Positions 39,923 to 50,018 of a stretch of 64,000 bases of DNA are shown here, piece by piece (position 1 is the stretch's first letter; each line of letters starts with the position of its first letter). The notes beneath the pieces were generated by a model that did no database searches, was not told the DNA's origin, and saw nothing but the letters and a program-made list of their open reading frames with translations. The position numbers were made by a program, and so were the translations under genes. The stretch is taken from positions 1 through 64,000 of the forward strand of contig CAWGJL010000001.1 of assembly GCA_963822765.1 (NCBI GenBank), in the 5' to 3' direction. Origin of the DNA: Palsa-504 sp963822765. Its GTDB lineage: Bacteria; Actinomycetota; Actinomycetes; Streptosporangiales; Streptosporangiaceae.

Positions 39923-40258
39923 ATGGTCGAGGGTCAAGGAGACGGGATAACCGAATGGCCAGTCGAATTCCACTTCAAGCTCCAGGGCGGTCGTGACCTG
40001 GGGGACGCCGGAGGCGCTTTCGCCGACCGGATCGCGGGAGATGCCGCCGTCCTCAGGGTGGTGGACATCGACCATCCGGGGGACGACAGCATCCGAGTGC
40101 ACGCGGTGGTCACCGCAGGGAGCCACGAGGAGGCCGGGGCGAAGAGCGACGACATCCTCGACGCGGCGCGTGCAGCGGCCGGGACGACAATCGCTGATTG
40201 GTCAACGACCGGATATTGGTGTGGCCATGACTGCGCGGAGATTCCCGAGGACTTCTGA
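39923..40258 (+). CDS. Hypothetical protein
   Basis: 111 residues from ATG 39923 (MVEGQGDGITEWPVEFHFKL). Clear coding periodicity, acidic (about pI 4.5 by composition), ends WSTTGYWCGHDCAEIPEDF. No domain recognised. It is not on any operon with a recognised neighbour; it lies inside the tRNA-bounded segment. Confidence 0.5.
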   Translation: MVEGQGDGITEWPVEFHFKLQGGRDLGDAGGAFADRIAGDAAVLRVVDIDHPGDDSIRVHAVVTAGSHEEAGAKSDDILDAARAAAGTTIADWSTTGYWCGHDCAEIPEDF

Positions 40259-40327
40259 CGTGCTGACCGACCTGCGACACTCAGCCGGCCGGGCAGGGCC
40301 CACCGGGCGCTGAAACCGCTCTCGCCC

Positions 40328-40698
40328 GTGCCCGACGCAGCCCCAAAATCTCACTCGCGCCGTGAGGAATGGCGGCAGTACCGTCGAGCTTTCCGGTGGA
40401 GGGTCGGGCTGATCGTGGTGCTGCTCGCTCTGGTCGCCGTCGCGGTGATCGCGCTCAATAGCGGCGGGAGGGGAGGCCTTCCGGCATTCAACGCCTGTAT
40501 CCGCCAACACCGATCCCTGCTCCTGCTGCAGTCCCGGTCAAAAGGGCGTCGTCGAGACGATCAGAGATCGGGCGAGCGGTGTGTTGGAGGGAGAGGTCAC
40601 CACGGGGAGCGCAATACCGGTTGCGGAGGCGCTCCTGGGCAACACCCTCATGCTCGGAGGAGCCGCAGCAGGAGGGGGCCGGTACACGTGTCCACGAT
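40328..40698 (+). CDS. Small single-pass membrane protein, frameshifted
   Basis: GTG 40328 region: SRREEWRQYRRAFRWRVGLI then VVLLALVAVAVIALNSGGRG, a basic start and one membrane helix. Near 40540 the coding frame changes; the other frame reads VVETIRDRASGVLEGEVTTG and SAIPVAEALLGNTLMLGGAA, ending with TAA at about 40698. Cytoplasmic N-terminus, external C-terminus expected. No known family. Confidence 0.45.
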
Positions 40699-41066
40699 AA
40701 CCCCCACCGGCCGTGACCCAGGTGCGATCTTGCTCTGCTGGAACGTCCCCTTCCCCGAGCGACCCTAATGCCTGATCGCCGCCGAGATTTCGCTCCCCCT
40801 CCGATCGATTTTCAACACTGAGCCGCCACGCCACGCGAGGCGCCCCGGCTTCCCCTATGCGGACGAAACGAGTAGCCCGGCCACGGCGGGCACAGCGCTC
40901 CGGTGGGCGATAAGCATGCACGCGACATCGCCTCGTCGAGCCGGCGCGTCTGCATCGGCACGGGCGGTCCTCCTGACGGCCATCCTGGGCCCGGCGCCGG
41001 ACTTGTGACGGACTGCCTCCAGCCCCCCGCGCGTCGCGGCCCTACCGTCCCCCTCGCGCCTCACAT
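40699..41066. other. Gap of about 370 bp without a supported gene
   Basis: Short frames exist on both strands but none shows conserved or well-started coding sequence. I see no repeats, tRNA or terminators here. Confidence 0.5.
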
Positions 41067-41594
41067 TCACCCTCGGTCCAGCCACGGTGCCAGCTCACGC
41101 CGAAGCGCGGGCAGCATTGCGATGTCCTTCGGACGTCCCGCCGCGGTCTTGCTCGCGATGATGTCGGCGGCGCTGGCGACCGCGACGGGCGCCGTGGTTC
41201 CAGGAATCCGCTGCGGCGAGGCGCGGTCGATCAGGTCCGTGTAGCCGCCCGTGCCGCTGGGATGGGTCGTGATGTCCAGCTGGCCGTGCCGTGTCATCAG
41301 GTTCCACACTTGCTTCGTGGCGAGCAACCGCGAGTCGAACCCGCCCGAAACAGGCAGACCCTCTGGGTATGCCGGATCGCCGATCAGCTTCGCATCGAGC
41401 TCGTCGAGCGCTCTCGCCAGCCGGGCGAGGTTCTCCTTCGAGGTCTCGGGGACGATGTCAATGTCCTCGCTGCGACCGCTCCAGCCGAGCGCCTCAGCCG
41501 CAGCAGCTCCTATCACCAGGTAGTCGACTCCTCTGCGTTTGAGCGCGTCGAGGATTGCCTGACGGTCGGGATCGGATGGCGCGCCGACGTTCAC
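41067..41594 (-). CDS. Nucleotidyltransferase-fold protein, second gene of an HTH/NTase pair
   Basis: 175 residues from GTG 41594, whose GTGA overlaps the stop of the upstream gene. Blocks: VDYLVIGAAAAEALGWSGRS, EDIDIVPETSKENLARLARA (Asp-x-Asp metal-type motif), and later HGQLDITTHPSGTGGYTDLI (third Asp). This matches the AbiEii/MNT nucleotidyltransferase pattern better than its relatives in this window. Together with the HTH gene it looks like a toxin-antitoxin-type or regulatory pair. Confidence 0.65.
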   Translation of the reverse strand: MNVGAPSDPDRQAILDALKRRGVDYLVIGAAAAEALGWSGRSEDIDIVPETSKENLARLARALDELDAKLIGDPAYPEGLPVSGGFDSRLLATKQVWNLMTRHGQLDITTHPSGTGGYTDLIDRASPQRIPGTTAPVAVASAADIIASKTAAGRPKDIAMLPALRRELAPWLDRG

Positions 41595-42348
41595 GCGACA
41601 AGCCGCTCCGCATCGCGCGCCTGATCGAGCGTCGCCCAAAGCGCCGGCGTGAACGCTCGCTCGCGCTCACGAGGGCTGGCGTCCGCGAGCCGGATCAGGT
41701 CTCGCAGCGAGGCGACCTTCACCGGCACACCACCGAGCGTCACCGTGATCGCGTCACGCAGTAGATCGCGGTATCCCCCACTCCCGGCCGGACCGACGCT
41801 GACTAGGAGCCGCTGATCGCCTGGCAGTCGCCAGCTCCACCTTGCGTCGAAGCCTCCGAGCGGATCGTCGGGCTGCTTCCGGCGGCCGCCGAGTGCCGCG
41901 GCGGCTCGTTCAACCGCCTCCAGGCTCCCGGGCTCGTCGTCTGCGACCAGCAGGAACTGGCCGGCGTCCAAGGTGATCGGCCAGCCGTGCACAGCGCCGG
42001 CAACCTCGCCCGCAAGCACATACCGCACGCCTTCCGCCGCGAGCGCTCTCGCAATCTCTCCCGGCGAGATCGTGAGCCGATGCGCCAGCCGGCTCACCCG
42101 CTCGGAAGGCGCAAGCCGGAGCTGCTCAATGATCTGGCCCCGGTAGGAGTCGTCGGCGTTGGCAATTCCAACTGTCAGGCCGAGGTCGCACGCCGACAGC
42201 GCACGCTCGACGCTGGCCAGCGAGGGCTCGTGGTCCCCCGCCTCCCATCGCGCCACCGTGACTGCGGCACACCAAGCCGACGCGCGAGCGCGCGCTGAGA
42301 CATCCCGGCCCGCCGTCAACCAATCGCGATCAGATCTCCACCTGACAT
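41591..42348 (-). CDS. XRE-type HTH protein with C-terminal nucleotidyltransferase-like domain, frameshifted at the start
   Basis: ATG 42348 gives MSGGDLIAIG, then with small frame corrections RAGMSQRALARRLGVPQS and VARWEAGDHEPSLASVERAL, a classic XRE helix-turn-helix. The rest (RYVLAGEVAGAVHGWPITLD, LLVADDEPGSLEAVERAAAA, VKVASLRDLIRLADASPRER) is an NTase-like fold related to the adjoining gene. The 8-bp inverted repeat 11 bases upstream of the ATG is probably its own operator. Possible antitoxin; a direct toxin is not identified. Confidence 0.62.
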
Positions 42349-42358
42349 TGCCCTTATG

Positions 42359-42380
42359 ATGATAGCAAAAACGCTATCAT
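42359..42380. promoter_or_regulatory. Palindromic operator upstream of the HTH/NTase pair
   Basis: Perfect inverted repeat ATGATAGC-(6)-GCTATCAT, 11 bp upstream of the HTH gene start. AT-rich in a GC-rich context and containing a TATCAT that may serve as -10. Best explained as autoregulatory binding site of the HTH protein. Confidence 0.7.
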
Positions 42381-42447
42381 ATGCCGGTCGTCAGGGCCTC
42401 GCCACCGCGAGGCGTCATGAGTTGGCGCTCGCTGCGGGCGGTGCCGC

Positions 42448-42890
42448 TCATCCTCCAAAGAGCGGCAGCTGCGTCCCCGGCTTCAGCCTGCACGCCTCCG
42501 GGTTGTCCCGAGCTAGCCGGGCCCATGCCATGGCTTGGGCCTTGAACGCGTCAAGCAACTCAAGCCTCAGCCCACCGCCGCCCTCAGACAGACGCACCCG
42601 GGCGGCGATATCGCGAACGCGTTCCAGGCAATCCCGATCCCCGCACACATCGAGAACGCCATTGGTCTTCCCGGTCCGCCACCAGGCGGCGTGCAAGCTG
42701 AGGATCGCCTTCAAGCGCTCGGCCGACTTTCGCGCGAGCTCAACCTCGACGGGGATGGCTTGGTCGCCTTGCAGGACAACGAGGTCCGGGCGATGCCCGC
42801 GCCTCTGGAGTCCCTTGGCGTTGTGCCACTTCACTTCGCCTGACCACCACGGGCCAGAGACGACAAATCGCCCGCACCTACTGGCGATCT
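42448..42890 (-). pseudogene. C-terminal relic resembling a replication-relaxation family protein
   Basis: The sequence WHNAKGLQRRGHRPDLVVLQ, then DQAIPVEVELARKSAERLKA and AILSLHAAWWRTGKTNGVLD resembles the C-terminal domain of actinobacterial replication-relaxation proteins of integrative elements and plasmids (HRPDL-V-E-V-E pattern). The N-terminal two thirds are absent; the open frame runs upstream into the tRNA-Glu gene, which cannot be coding. It ends GTQLPLFGG. Position right at the tRNA 3' end fits the end of a decayed integrated element. Confidence 0.5.
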
Positions 42891-42894
42891 GAAG

Positions 42895-42967
42895 TACCGC
42901 TACCGGGATTCGAACCCGGGTTTCCGCCGTGAGAGGGCGGCGTCCTAGTCCCCTAGACGATAGCGGC
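42895..42967 (-). tRNA. tRNA-Glu (CTC anticodon)
   Basis: On the minus strand: acceptor GCCGCTA pairs with TAGCGGT (ending in a G-U pair), D-arm region TCGTCTAGGGGACTAGGA, anticodon stem CCGCC/GGCGG with loop CTCTCAC (anticodon CTC), and T-arm CCCGG-GTTCGAATC-CCGG. CCA is not encoded. Two further copies of its 3' end occur downstream (36863, 38063). Confidence 0.95.
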
Positions 42968-43509
42968 GAGGTGGGGATGCTCTGGCGGCCGTCGGTCGCC
43001 AGCTCTTGGACCTCCGGCGACTGTCGTAGGCCGAACGGCAAGGGTAGCGGGGTGCTGCCGCCGCGTGATCTGGCGATCATCGCTGGGCGACGGGCCGGAA
43101 GCACCACCTGGATCGTCGGATAAGAAGGTGCGCCGGGCGCGACATCGAAACCTCGTCTTAACAGACGCGGCGCGACAAATCACTGCGCGAACTGTTAATC
43201 AGACAGTGGACCGAACTCGACCTAGCAGGCCTTGGTGGGAGCAGAGCCCGAAGTCTCCGAAGGATGGAGGCTGGGAGCCTGAGCGCGAAAGGCTTCGGGC
43301 CGAACTGGCCAGAGCGCGACAGGCAATGGCCGCGAGTCCCGAGAGTGATGCCAGTCGCGGCCGCTCCGGATCTCGGGGACGCCTCACCGCCGCCTAGGCG
43401 ATTCCGCTCCACCCGCCGTCCCAGGCGCCACAGCACAATGCACGCTGGCGAGGCGGCGCTGGATACGTTGGCCCCTCCTTGGAGAACAGGACCCAGGCTC
43501 AAAGACGAC
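42968..43509. other. Gap of about 540 bp upstream of tRNA-Glu
   Basis: Should contain the tRNA promoter, reading toward lower coordinates. No gene on either strand is supported, and codon pattern is poor throughout. Confidence 0.5.
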
Positions 43510-43790
43510 TGGCGGGGCGCTCACCCGCCGCAGCTTCCTGGCTGAGGGCGGATCTGCCCTGATTGCGGCTGGCGCTCAGCGTCAGGCCGTCGGGCACCGT
43601 CGGGCGTGGTTGCGTCCGGCTCACCCGTTCGTGCAGCCAAGCGACTCGGAGCTGGACGCGCTGCGCGTGCTCGGACGTCCGGACAGTGATCAGCTCCGGC
43701 ACCTCAGAGACGGTTAGCGCCGTGGCCATGGGCTTCTGGACCGCTGAAGATCTCCCGCTCACCTACGCCCTGGTCGGCCGAGTGGGCGGC
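43510..43790 (+). pseudogene. Relic of a phospholipase C/acid phosphatase-like exported phosphoesterase
   Basis: A twin-arginine signal-like stretch ALTRRSFLAEGGSALIAAGA is followed, in another frame near 43730, by GFWTAEDLPLTYALVGR, which resembles the GFWT-x-D-LPFTYAL block of the phospholipase C family. Everything between and after is missing, and the sequence runs into the end of the convergent protease gene. Clearly non-functional. Confidence 0.4.
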
Positions 43791-43812
43791 TGCGCCACCC
43801 GTGGCGGGCGCG

Positions 43813-46800
43813 CTACCCGCCCCGTCCCCGCGGCCTGAGCTCGACCTCGTTGCTCAGCGCCGAGATGTTCCCCGCCCGGTTGACGGCTCTGATCGCCACA
43901 TAGACCCGCCGCCCGTTCGCCACGAGCGCCAGCAGCGCTCTGGGCAGGACGATTGCTTGGTGGCGCCCTGGCGGCCCCGGCAAGGGAACCGCCCTCAGCG
44001 GGCTCGCCCGCCAGAAGCTGCTGGTCGTGATCGGGGCGGTGGCATAACGGACCATGTACCGGGCGGCCCGGCCCAGCTCGTAGTCCCCACCCGGCGCGGT
44101 GAAGCGCAGCTCGCGGCGCGCGCCGGAGGCCAGGGCGAGGTCATCGATCGTGTCCGGACGCGCCGCATCCACCGCGTAGTCGCCGCTGTTGTAGTTGTCG
44201 TGCTGATAGTGCGACCAGCAGCCATTCGCCGTTGCCTTCCCGGACACGTTCCACCGGTACAGCCATCCCTCGCGCGTGATCCAGGCGAGCTGGAGGTGCC
44301 CGTTCATCCGGGGGTCACCGATCACGCCCCCGAACCCGGGCCATTGCCCGGTGTACTTCGGGAACCCCGGCGCCGTTGCCCCCGATGGGGTGAAGGCGTA
44401 GATCCAGGTGACGTCGGTCCCCGTGGCCACGGCCGGCGCTCCCCCTGAGCCCAGATCGGCGCACAGGGGCTTGTCGAAGAAGGTGAAGCCTGCGACGCGC
44501 TTGGGGAAGCCCGACAGCTCGCTGCCGCTCGTCGGATCCCACACCCCCTGGTAGACCTGGGGGACGGCGGCCTGCCCCGCGACGTCGAGTGCGTTGATCG
44601 TGCTCTCGGCTCCGGCCTCGCTGTGGGCGTACTGGAGCGAGCCGTTGTTCTGCAGGTCGGCCAGCGCGCCCTGACCGGTGAGCGTGATCATGGCCGAGTC
44701 ACCCGTCGGCCGGTAGGGCGGAAGGGGACCGCAGTCCGAGGTGGTGCAGGTGCTGGATAGCGTCTTGTAGATCGAGCCGTCTCCGCTGAGCACATACGCC
44801 GGGCCGGTGATGGGTGCCGTCACGATGCGCATCCGGCCGCCGATGTTCCCGATCACCGGGGCGCTGGACCCCTCCCCCACGAAGTCGATCGACTCGTCGT
44901 AGCAGAAGGAGGCGGCGTTCAGCGACACCGGCCAGTGCGGCAGGTAGGGACCTCCCTTGTGTTTGTTGCCGTCGGCCCAGATCCCGTAGACCCATGTCTT
45001 GGACACCTGGTTTCCCTGCGGGGGTTGACCGGCCAGCACCAGTCCCAGATTCTGGTCCGACGTGCTCTGGCCGTTGCAGTCAAAGCTCGACACGAATACC
45101 TGAGGCCGGCCCTTGCCGAGCACGGTGCCCACGGCCGGGGCGTAGATCAGCTTGGGATCGGAGATGTAGCTCGAGGGATCGACCCCGTCGCGGGCGAAGT
45201 CCGCCTTGGGCAGCGCGACCCGCACCGGCCAACCCGGCACCGGATGGGCATTGGGCTGCCACGCGTAGAGATGTCCGTCGAATGAGCTCATCAGGATGTC
45301 CAGCTTTCCGTGGCCCTGGAGATCGGCCAGCACCGGCGGACTCCAGGCCCCTTGAGCAGGCAGGCGGCTGTGGGGAGTGGCGGCCCGCGGCGTGGGGACG
45401 GGAAGGGTCCAATAGGCCCGGTTCGAGTGCACCGGGAAGCCGGGCAGCAGGCGGCCATGCGAGTTCCAGGCGTACATGAAGGCGTTGTCTGTGTCGGCCA
45501 CCACGTCAAGCTGCCCGTTGCCCAGTAGGTCGCCGATGGCGATCCCGGTGACCGGGTCATGCACGTTGCGAAACTCGGCCAGGCGATAGGAACGGGCGCG
45601 GAAATTCTCGGGCTCCAGCGGGCTGATCGAGCCCAGGGTGTGGGTGTAGACGGGGAAGCCCGGTATTTCGCGACCATCCGGCCGCAGCGCCTCCACCTCG
45701 CCGTCGTAGGTCCCGAAGACGAGATCGAGCGCGTGCCGCCCCTCCAGATCGGCGTAGGTCGGGCTGCCGGCGCCTTCCGCCCCCGTACGCAGCGGCATCC
45801 TCCCGACCAGACTCGGATCGTGGCGCAGCCCGATGCTTCGCCGATCCTCGCCCTTCAGGCCGTTGGCGTCGACGATGCGTAGGCGGATCGTCAGCGTGTA
45901 CTGCTCGGGCCCCGCCGGCTGAAGCGAGCTGGTCGGGCTGTGCTCGTAATACGACGCAGGCACCTGGCGCAGGTTGATCGTCCCCAGCATCCCGGAGCGC
46001 GGCCGGGTGATCGTGCCCGAGCTGACGATGTGGAAGGCCGAATCGGCCGGGTCGGACCCCAGGGCCCACTCGAGCCACCACCGGGCGTGGCCGCTGGAGT
46101 GAATGCGGCTCGGGGCGATCCGGCCGTAGACCCGCACGCGAGGCTCGACCTTGGGGTCGATGTACTTAAACCAGGACGGCGAGTCAATCACCGCCGTGGG
46201 CGGGATCCTCCCGGCCATCACCATCGCCGTGGCCGCCCCCAAGTCCGGACGCCCGTAGCCGTAGTCGCTCGACCAGTTGGTGTGGGTGGCATTGGTCTGG
46301 CTGTTCGGGTTCCCCGGCCACTGCCGCGTGCTCCGCGGGGTCTGGGTCTGGGGGATCACGGGCGAGGCCGTGTCCATGAGCACGGACTTGACCTCGTCGG
46401 GCGTGAGCTTTGACTGGATCACGCCCTTCGACTTTGCGTTCAGCGCGGCCGACTGAACCATGGCCAGCACCCCGGCCATCGACGGTGTCGCCCCGGAGGT
46501 GTACACACCCTCGACCGAGAACAGGTTGTGCGTTCCCCAGCTCGTGACATTGCTCCGGGCCCGGAACGTGGTGTCCTCGTTGGCCCCCGGGGACCCGATG
46601 TCTTCGTCCAGCGAGTTTCCAGGAAAGACGTGGGCGAACAGCATCCCATCGGTGTGATCCGTCGAGTCGAAGTCGTTTGAGTCCAGCGAGAGCAGAACGC
46701 CGTGGTTGTACGCGTAGTTGACGGCCCGCTGGTCCTCGCTGCTGTATGAGTCCCTCCACAACGACCGAGCTGATCACCTCAGCGCCCAGGTCGGTGGCGT

Positions 46801-48141
46801 AGAGCATGCCCTCGGCCCACCGGTTCGGAAGGTTGACGTATGGCCGGGCTCGACATGGATCGGCACGACCCGGCAATTGGGGCACCATCCCAGGCTGCCG
46901 TAGCCGTTGTCCGCCGTTCCAACCAGCGACGACAGGTTCCCTGGGGCGTGGTCGTAGCCCGGATCGGTGGTGTTGGGGTCGTTGGTGTTGTACTCGAAGT
47001 TCCAGCCGCTGATGTCGTTGGGGTAGCCGTTGTGGTCGTTGTCGAAGCGGCCGCCCCGGGGACATCCCTTGGGCCCGATATGGCCGCGGACGATCTGGCA
47101 GTGGCCGAACACCGCGATCAGGTCCTCAGGCGAGAGATACGGCGTGAGCTTGCTGCCGACATGGACGCTGGCCACGTAGTGGTGCCGGCCGCCTGGCACA
47201 CAGCCGAGCGTCACGCCCTCGTCGTCATAGCGCACAAACGGCTTCACCCCGGTCGCGCAGGCGGGGTTTACACGCGGGTCCCGGGCGTACTCGCGGATGT
47301 CGAAATGACCGTCATCCAGTAGGTCGTACGGGTCCTTGTTGGTGAACTTGGCCCCCCGTGCCTCGAGCTGGGGCTTGGTCAAGCCCTGGGCGTTCTCCGG
47401 GTAGGGCAGCTCGCCCTTATTGAGGTAGATGTTGTCCAGCGAGTCCTTGACGGAATCGCTGTCGTAGTTGACGCCGCCCTCCATGTAGGCGATCAGCACC
47501 TGGGGTCGCCCGATATTTCCCCGGGACCAGGCCCCCGGCTCGTTCAGCCCCGAGGCGTGCTGGGGATCAGTGGCGTTGACCGCCCAGCAGGGCAGGCCGC
47601 CGTCGGGATGGGGCAAGACGGCAGGCTGCGCGGTCGTGGGGCCGGGACACGTGTTGCCCTTCAGCGGTCCGTAGAAATCCCACTCCTCGTTGTCGGTGCA
47701 GCCGGTGACCGTCGGCTGGTGCTCGCACTGGGCGTAGTAGGGGTCCTGAGGCGCGCCGCGCATCAGGTTCGCGCACGCCCCGCGAATCGCCGTCGGGGCA
47801 AAGCACTTGCTCGACCCGGGGGCCGGCGGCCCCGGGGCCGGGATCTTCACCGACGCGGCCAGCGAAGGGGTGGCGGTCGCTCCCACGCTCAGTCGCACTC
47901 CGGACGAGCCAGAGTGGGCGCCCGCCAGCCCGAGGGGACCGAGCCCGGCCAGCATGCGCAGGTGCTGCTCGGGGCCGTCGTCGCCGTAGCCCACGTTGAC
48001 GATCACCACGTCGGCGCCGGCGTCGCGATGGCGCTGCAGTTGCGGCAGGAACGACGTGTCGTCGGCCTTCAGGGGCATGCAGGCGTGGTTGTCCCACACC
48101 AGCATCGAATCGACGCGCCGCGGCGAGGCGTGTGCCTTCAC
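43813..48141 (-). CDS. Subtilisin-like (S8) protease with FG-GAP/PQQ-like C-terminal repeats, with a foreign N-terminus
   Basis: Over 1,430 residues in two frames (change near 46770). The first 60 residues (SMLVWDNHACMPLKADDTSF, LQRHRDAGADVVIVNVGYGD) resemble the start of M19 membrane dipeptidases and appear spliced onto the protease just before a signal-like LAGLGPLGLAGAH. Protease motifs: QVLIAYMEGGVNYDSD at the Asp site (Glu instead of Asp), YDHAPGNLSSLVGTADNGYG (His), VYTSGATPSMAGVLAMVQSA (Ser). The remaining 800 residues are repeats such as YADLEGRHALDLVFGTYDGE and VLADLQGHGKLDILMSSFDG, a beta-propeller, followed by a fibronectin-like end. Secreted protein; activity uncertain. Confidence 0.72.
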
Positions 48142-48144
48142 CGG

Positions 48145-48436
48145 GCCGCAGCCACCTGGCGCCCTGGAAGCAGCCCACCTCTACCTCTACAGCAAGAACC
48201 CCGAGCATGACGTCCGCGGTGGCTTGCTGCTCCGGGCCGACCTGCACGCGCTGTTCGACAGGTGGCTTATCACCATCGACCCCGATACCTGGTCAATCCA
48301 GATCGCACCAGGACTCACGCGCTATCCCGGCCTCGCCGAGCTCGACGGCCAAGCCATCCAGCTGCCCGAAGACCTACGGCCGCAGCACAAGTACATTCAG
48401 GAGCACGCGACTGCGGCTCGAGCGTCCTGGAGTTGA
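48145..48436 (+). pseudogene. C-terminal fragment of an HNH endonuclease
   Basis: PPGALEAAHLYLYSKNPEHD, then VRGGLLLRADLHALFDRWLI and TIDPDTWSIQIAPGLTRYPG, ending at the TGA at 48434-48436. This is the HNH core plus tail of restriction-like HNH proteins (EAAH, then GLLLRADLHALFD). The N-terminal half is missing; the boundary at about 48142 is also the 5' end of the chimeric protease ORF, so one rearrangement created both edges. Confidence 0.6.
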
Positions 48437-48581
48437 CACCGGTTCAGATGCCGGGCGCTGGGACCTTACTGGGAAAGGATCGGCCGCGACCCCACACCTC
48501 CGGCACATGACTCGCGCGGGCCACTCACGCCAGGCCTGTAACCTCGGCCTTTGAACATCGTTAGCCCCCGTTGGGAGCACC

Positions 48582-49224
48582 ATGAGTGAGAGCTTCGAAG
48601 AGTTCTGCGACGCCTCGAAGCGTGAGCTCGGCCGACTGGCCAGCACAGGCATCCCCTGGCTCGTTGAGACCGCCCAGCGCGTCCCAGCATCGTGGCACCC
48701 GAACGGATTCGTGGTCTTCGATATGGGTCCTCACCCACTCGGTGCGTTGCGTCTACATATCTGGCCTATCGGAGGGCGCCAGCTTGCGCGACGATGCGGC
48801 ACACGTCCACACCCACGTGTGGGATCTTTGCTCAAGGGTTCTTTCGGGCGTCTATCGCGAGCAGTTGTACGAGCTTGTCGGCGTCGATGTCGGCGACAGG
48901 TACCAGTCTGCTGAAATCGACTACCAACATGATCGGAATACGCTCGAAGAGTCGAGAATTGTATTCCTGCGACCAGCGGTGGTTGTCACAGCGAATCCAG
49001 GACAGGTGCATACTGTGAAAGCCGGTATTCCTCATGAGACTCAAATCCCGGAGGACTCTTATTCGGCCACGCTGGTCATCATCTCCAGCCTGAGAATTGA
49101 GCGCGCATCAATCTACTCCCAAAGACCCCTACCGTCGGCACATTACGCGCGCCCGACCGTAAGCGATGTTATGCGCGAGGGTCTGCTCGGAGAGCTTGCA
49201 AAGCGAATTGAGGATGGGCGATGA
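48582..49224 (+). CDS. Cupin-like protein, first gene of a low-GC two-gene module, frameshifted
   Basis: ATG 48582 (MSESFEEFCDASKRELGRLA, WHPNGFVVFDMGPHPLGALR); the frame changes near 48770 and continues LRDDAAHVHTHVWDLCSRVL, SGVYREQLYELVGVDVGDRY and QVHTVKAGIPHETQ. The HVHTH, later VHTV and spacing resemble metal-binding cupin barrels of the cysteine-dioxygenase type. About 210 residues. GC is lower than around it. The last codons overlap the start of the membrane gene. Unknown function; perhaps part of a defence or mobile island module. Confidence 0.55.
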
Positions 49225-50018
49225 CGAAGGACGGAGGGCCATGCGAAGATTCCTTGCTTGGTGGTGGATGGATATCCGGTCGGGCGAAACCATCGATCTC
49301 TGGCTATTGGTCGCGGCTTCACTGATTTTTACTGTGCTAGGTGCCACCGGCATCGCGAGTATTCTGGTGCTGAGCTCGGTTGTCCTGGCCCTTCTTGCGC
49401 TACTCGCTGTCTCACAGATACGTGGTCGGCAAGAGGTTCGTGGTCTCGTCGCCTCCTGGCAACGTAGCAGAACGAGCATCTTCGAAGCCGACTTTCCCGA
49501 CGCCTACTACGCGGCTCGATCACGGTCTGCTCAGTCCTATTCGTTCGCTGGCATGACAATGCAGCGCACATTCACGACCATGCGACCCGACCTTATTCGC
49601 ATCCTGGACAACAACGGGACCGTACGAATCCTGCTCCCTGATCCTAACAATCAAGCGCTCATGGAGATGGTCGCCGAAAGCCGTCGGTACGGAGAAACGG
49701 CAAGCGATATGTCCAACCAGATCCGCCAGTCTATTGATACTGCGAAGAGTCTACGTGGCACAACTGGCCGTGGACCCAAGGTAAAGCTCACTTCGATTCT
49801 GCCTCGGGTAGGACTCAATCTTATCGATGCGGGCCTGCCAGATGCGTTGCTAATGGTTCAGCTGTACCAGGTACGCCCTAAAAGAGAGCCGGGACCGATC
49901 TTTGTCCTTACCCCCTCAGACCGGGAATGGTCTTAACCACTTCCGCGATGAGTTCGAACAACTCTGGGACAGCGGGACAGTTGCTAACGAGGCGCCCCCG
50001 CCTCCACCGATGCGATAG
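49214..50018 (+). CDS. Membrane protein with C-terminal PLD-like/DUF5919-like domain, frameshifted near the end
   Basis: ATG 49214 overlaps the previous gene by 11 bp. Two membrane helices: IDLWLLVAASLIFTVLGATG and ASILVLSSVVLALLALLAVS. The cytosolic part has TVRILLPDPNNQALMEMVAE, KVKLTSILPRVGLNLIDAGL and, after a frame change near 49930, LNHFRDEFEQLWDSG, an arrangement seen in PLD-like domains of immune or stress proteins. The HKD motif is not visible. About 267 residues. Coupled with the cupin-like gene as a probable two-protein system, function unknown. Confidence 0.55.

Noticed and set aside
42845..42967. Second tRNA gene next to tRNA-Glu
   Set aside because: Only one complete cloverleaf is found; other copies are 3' fragments.
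42448..43107. Taking the whole minus-strand frame as one protein
   Set aside because: Its 5' third crosses the tRNA-Glu gene; only the part below 42890 has protein homology.
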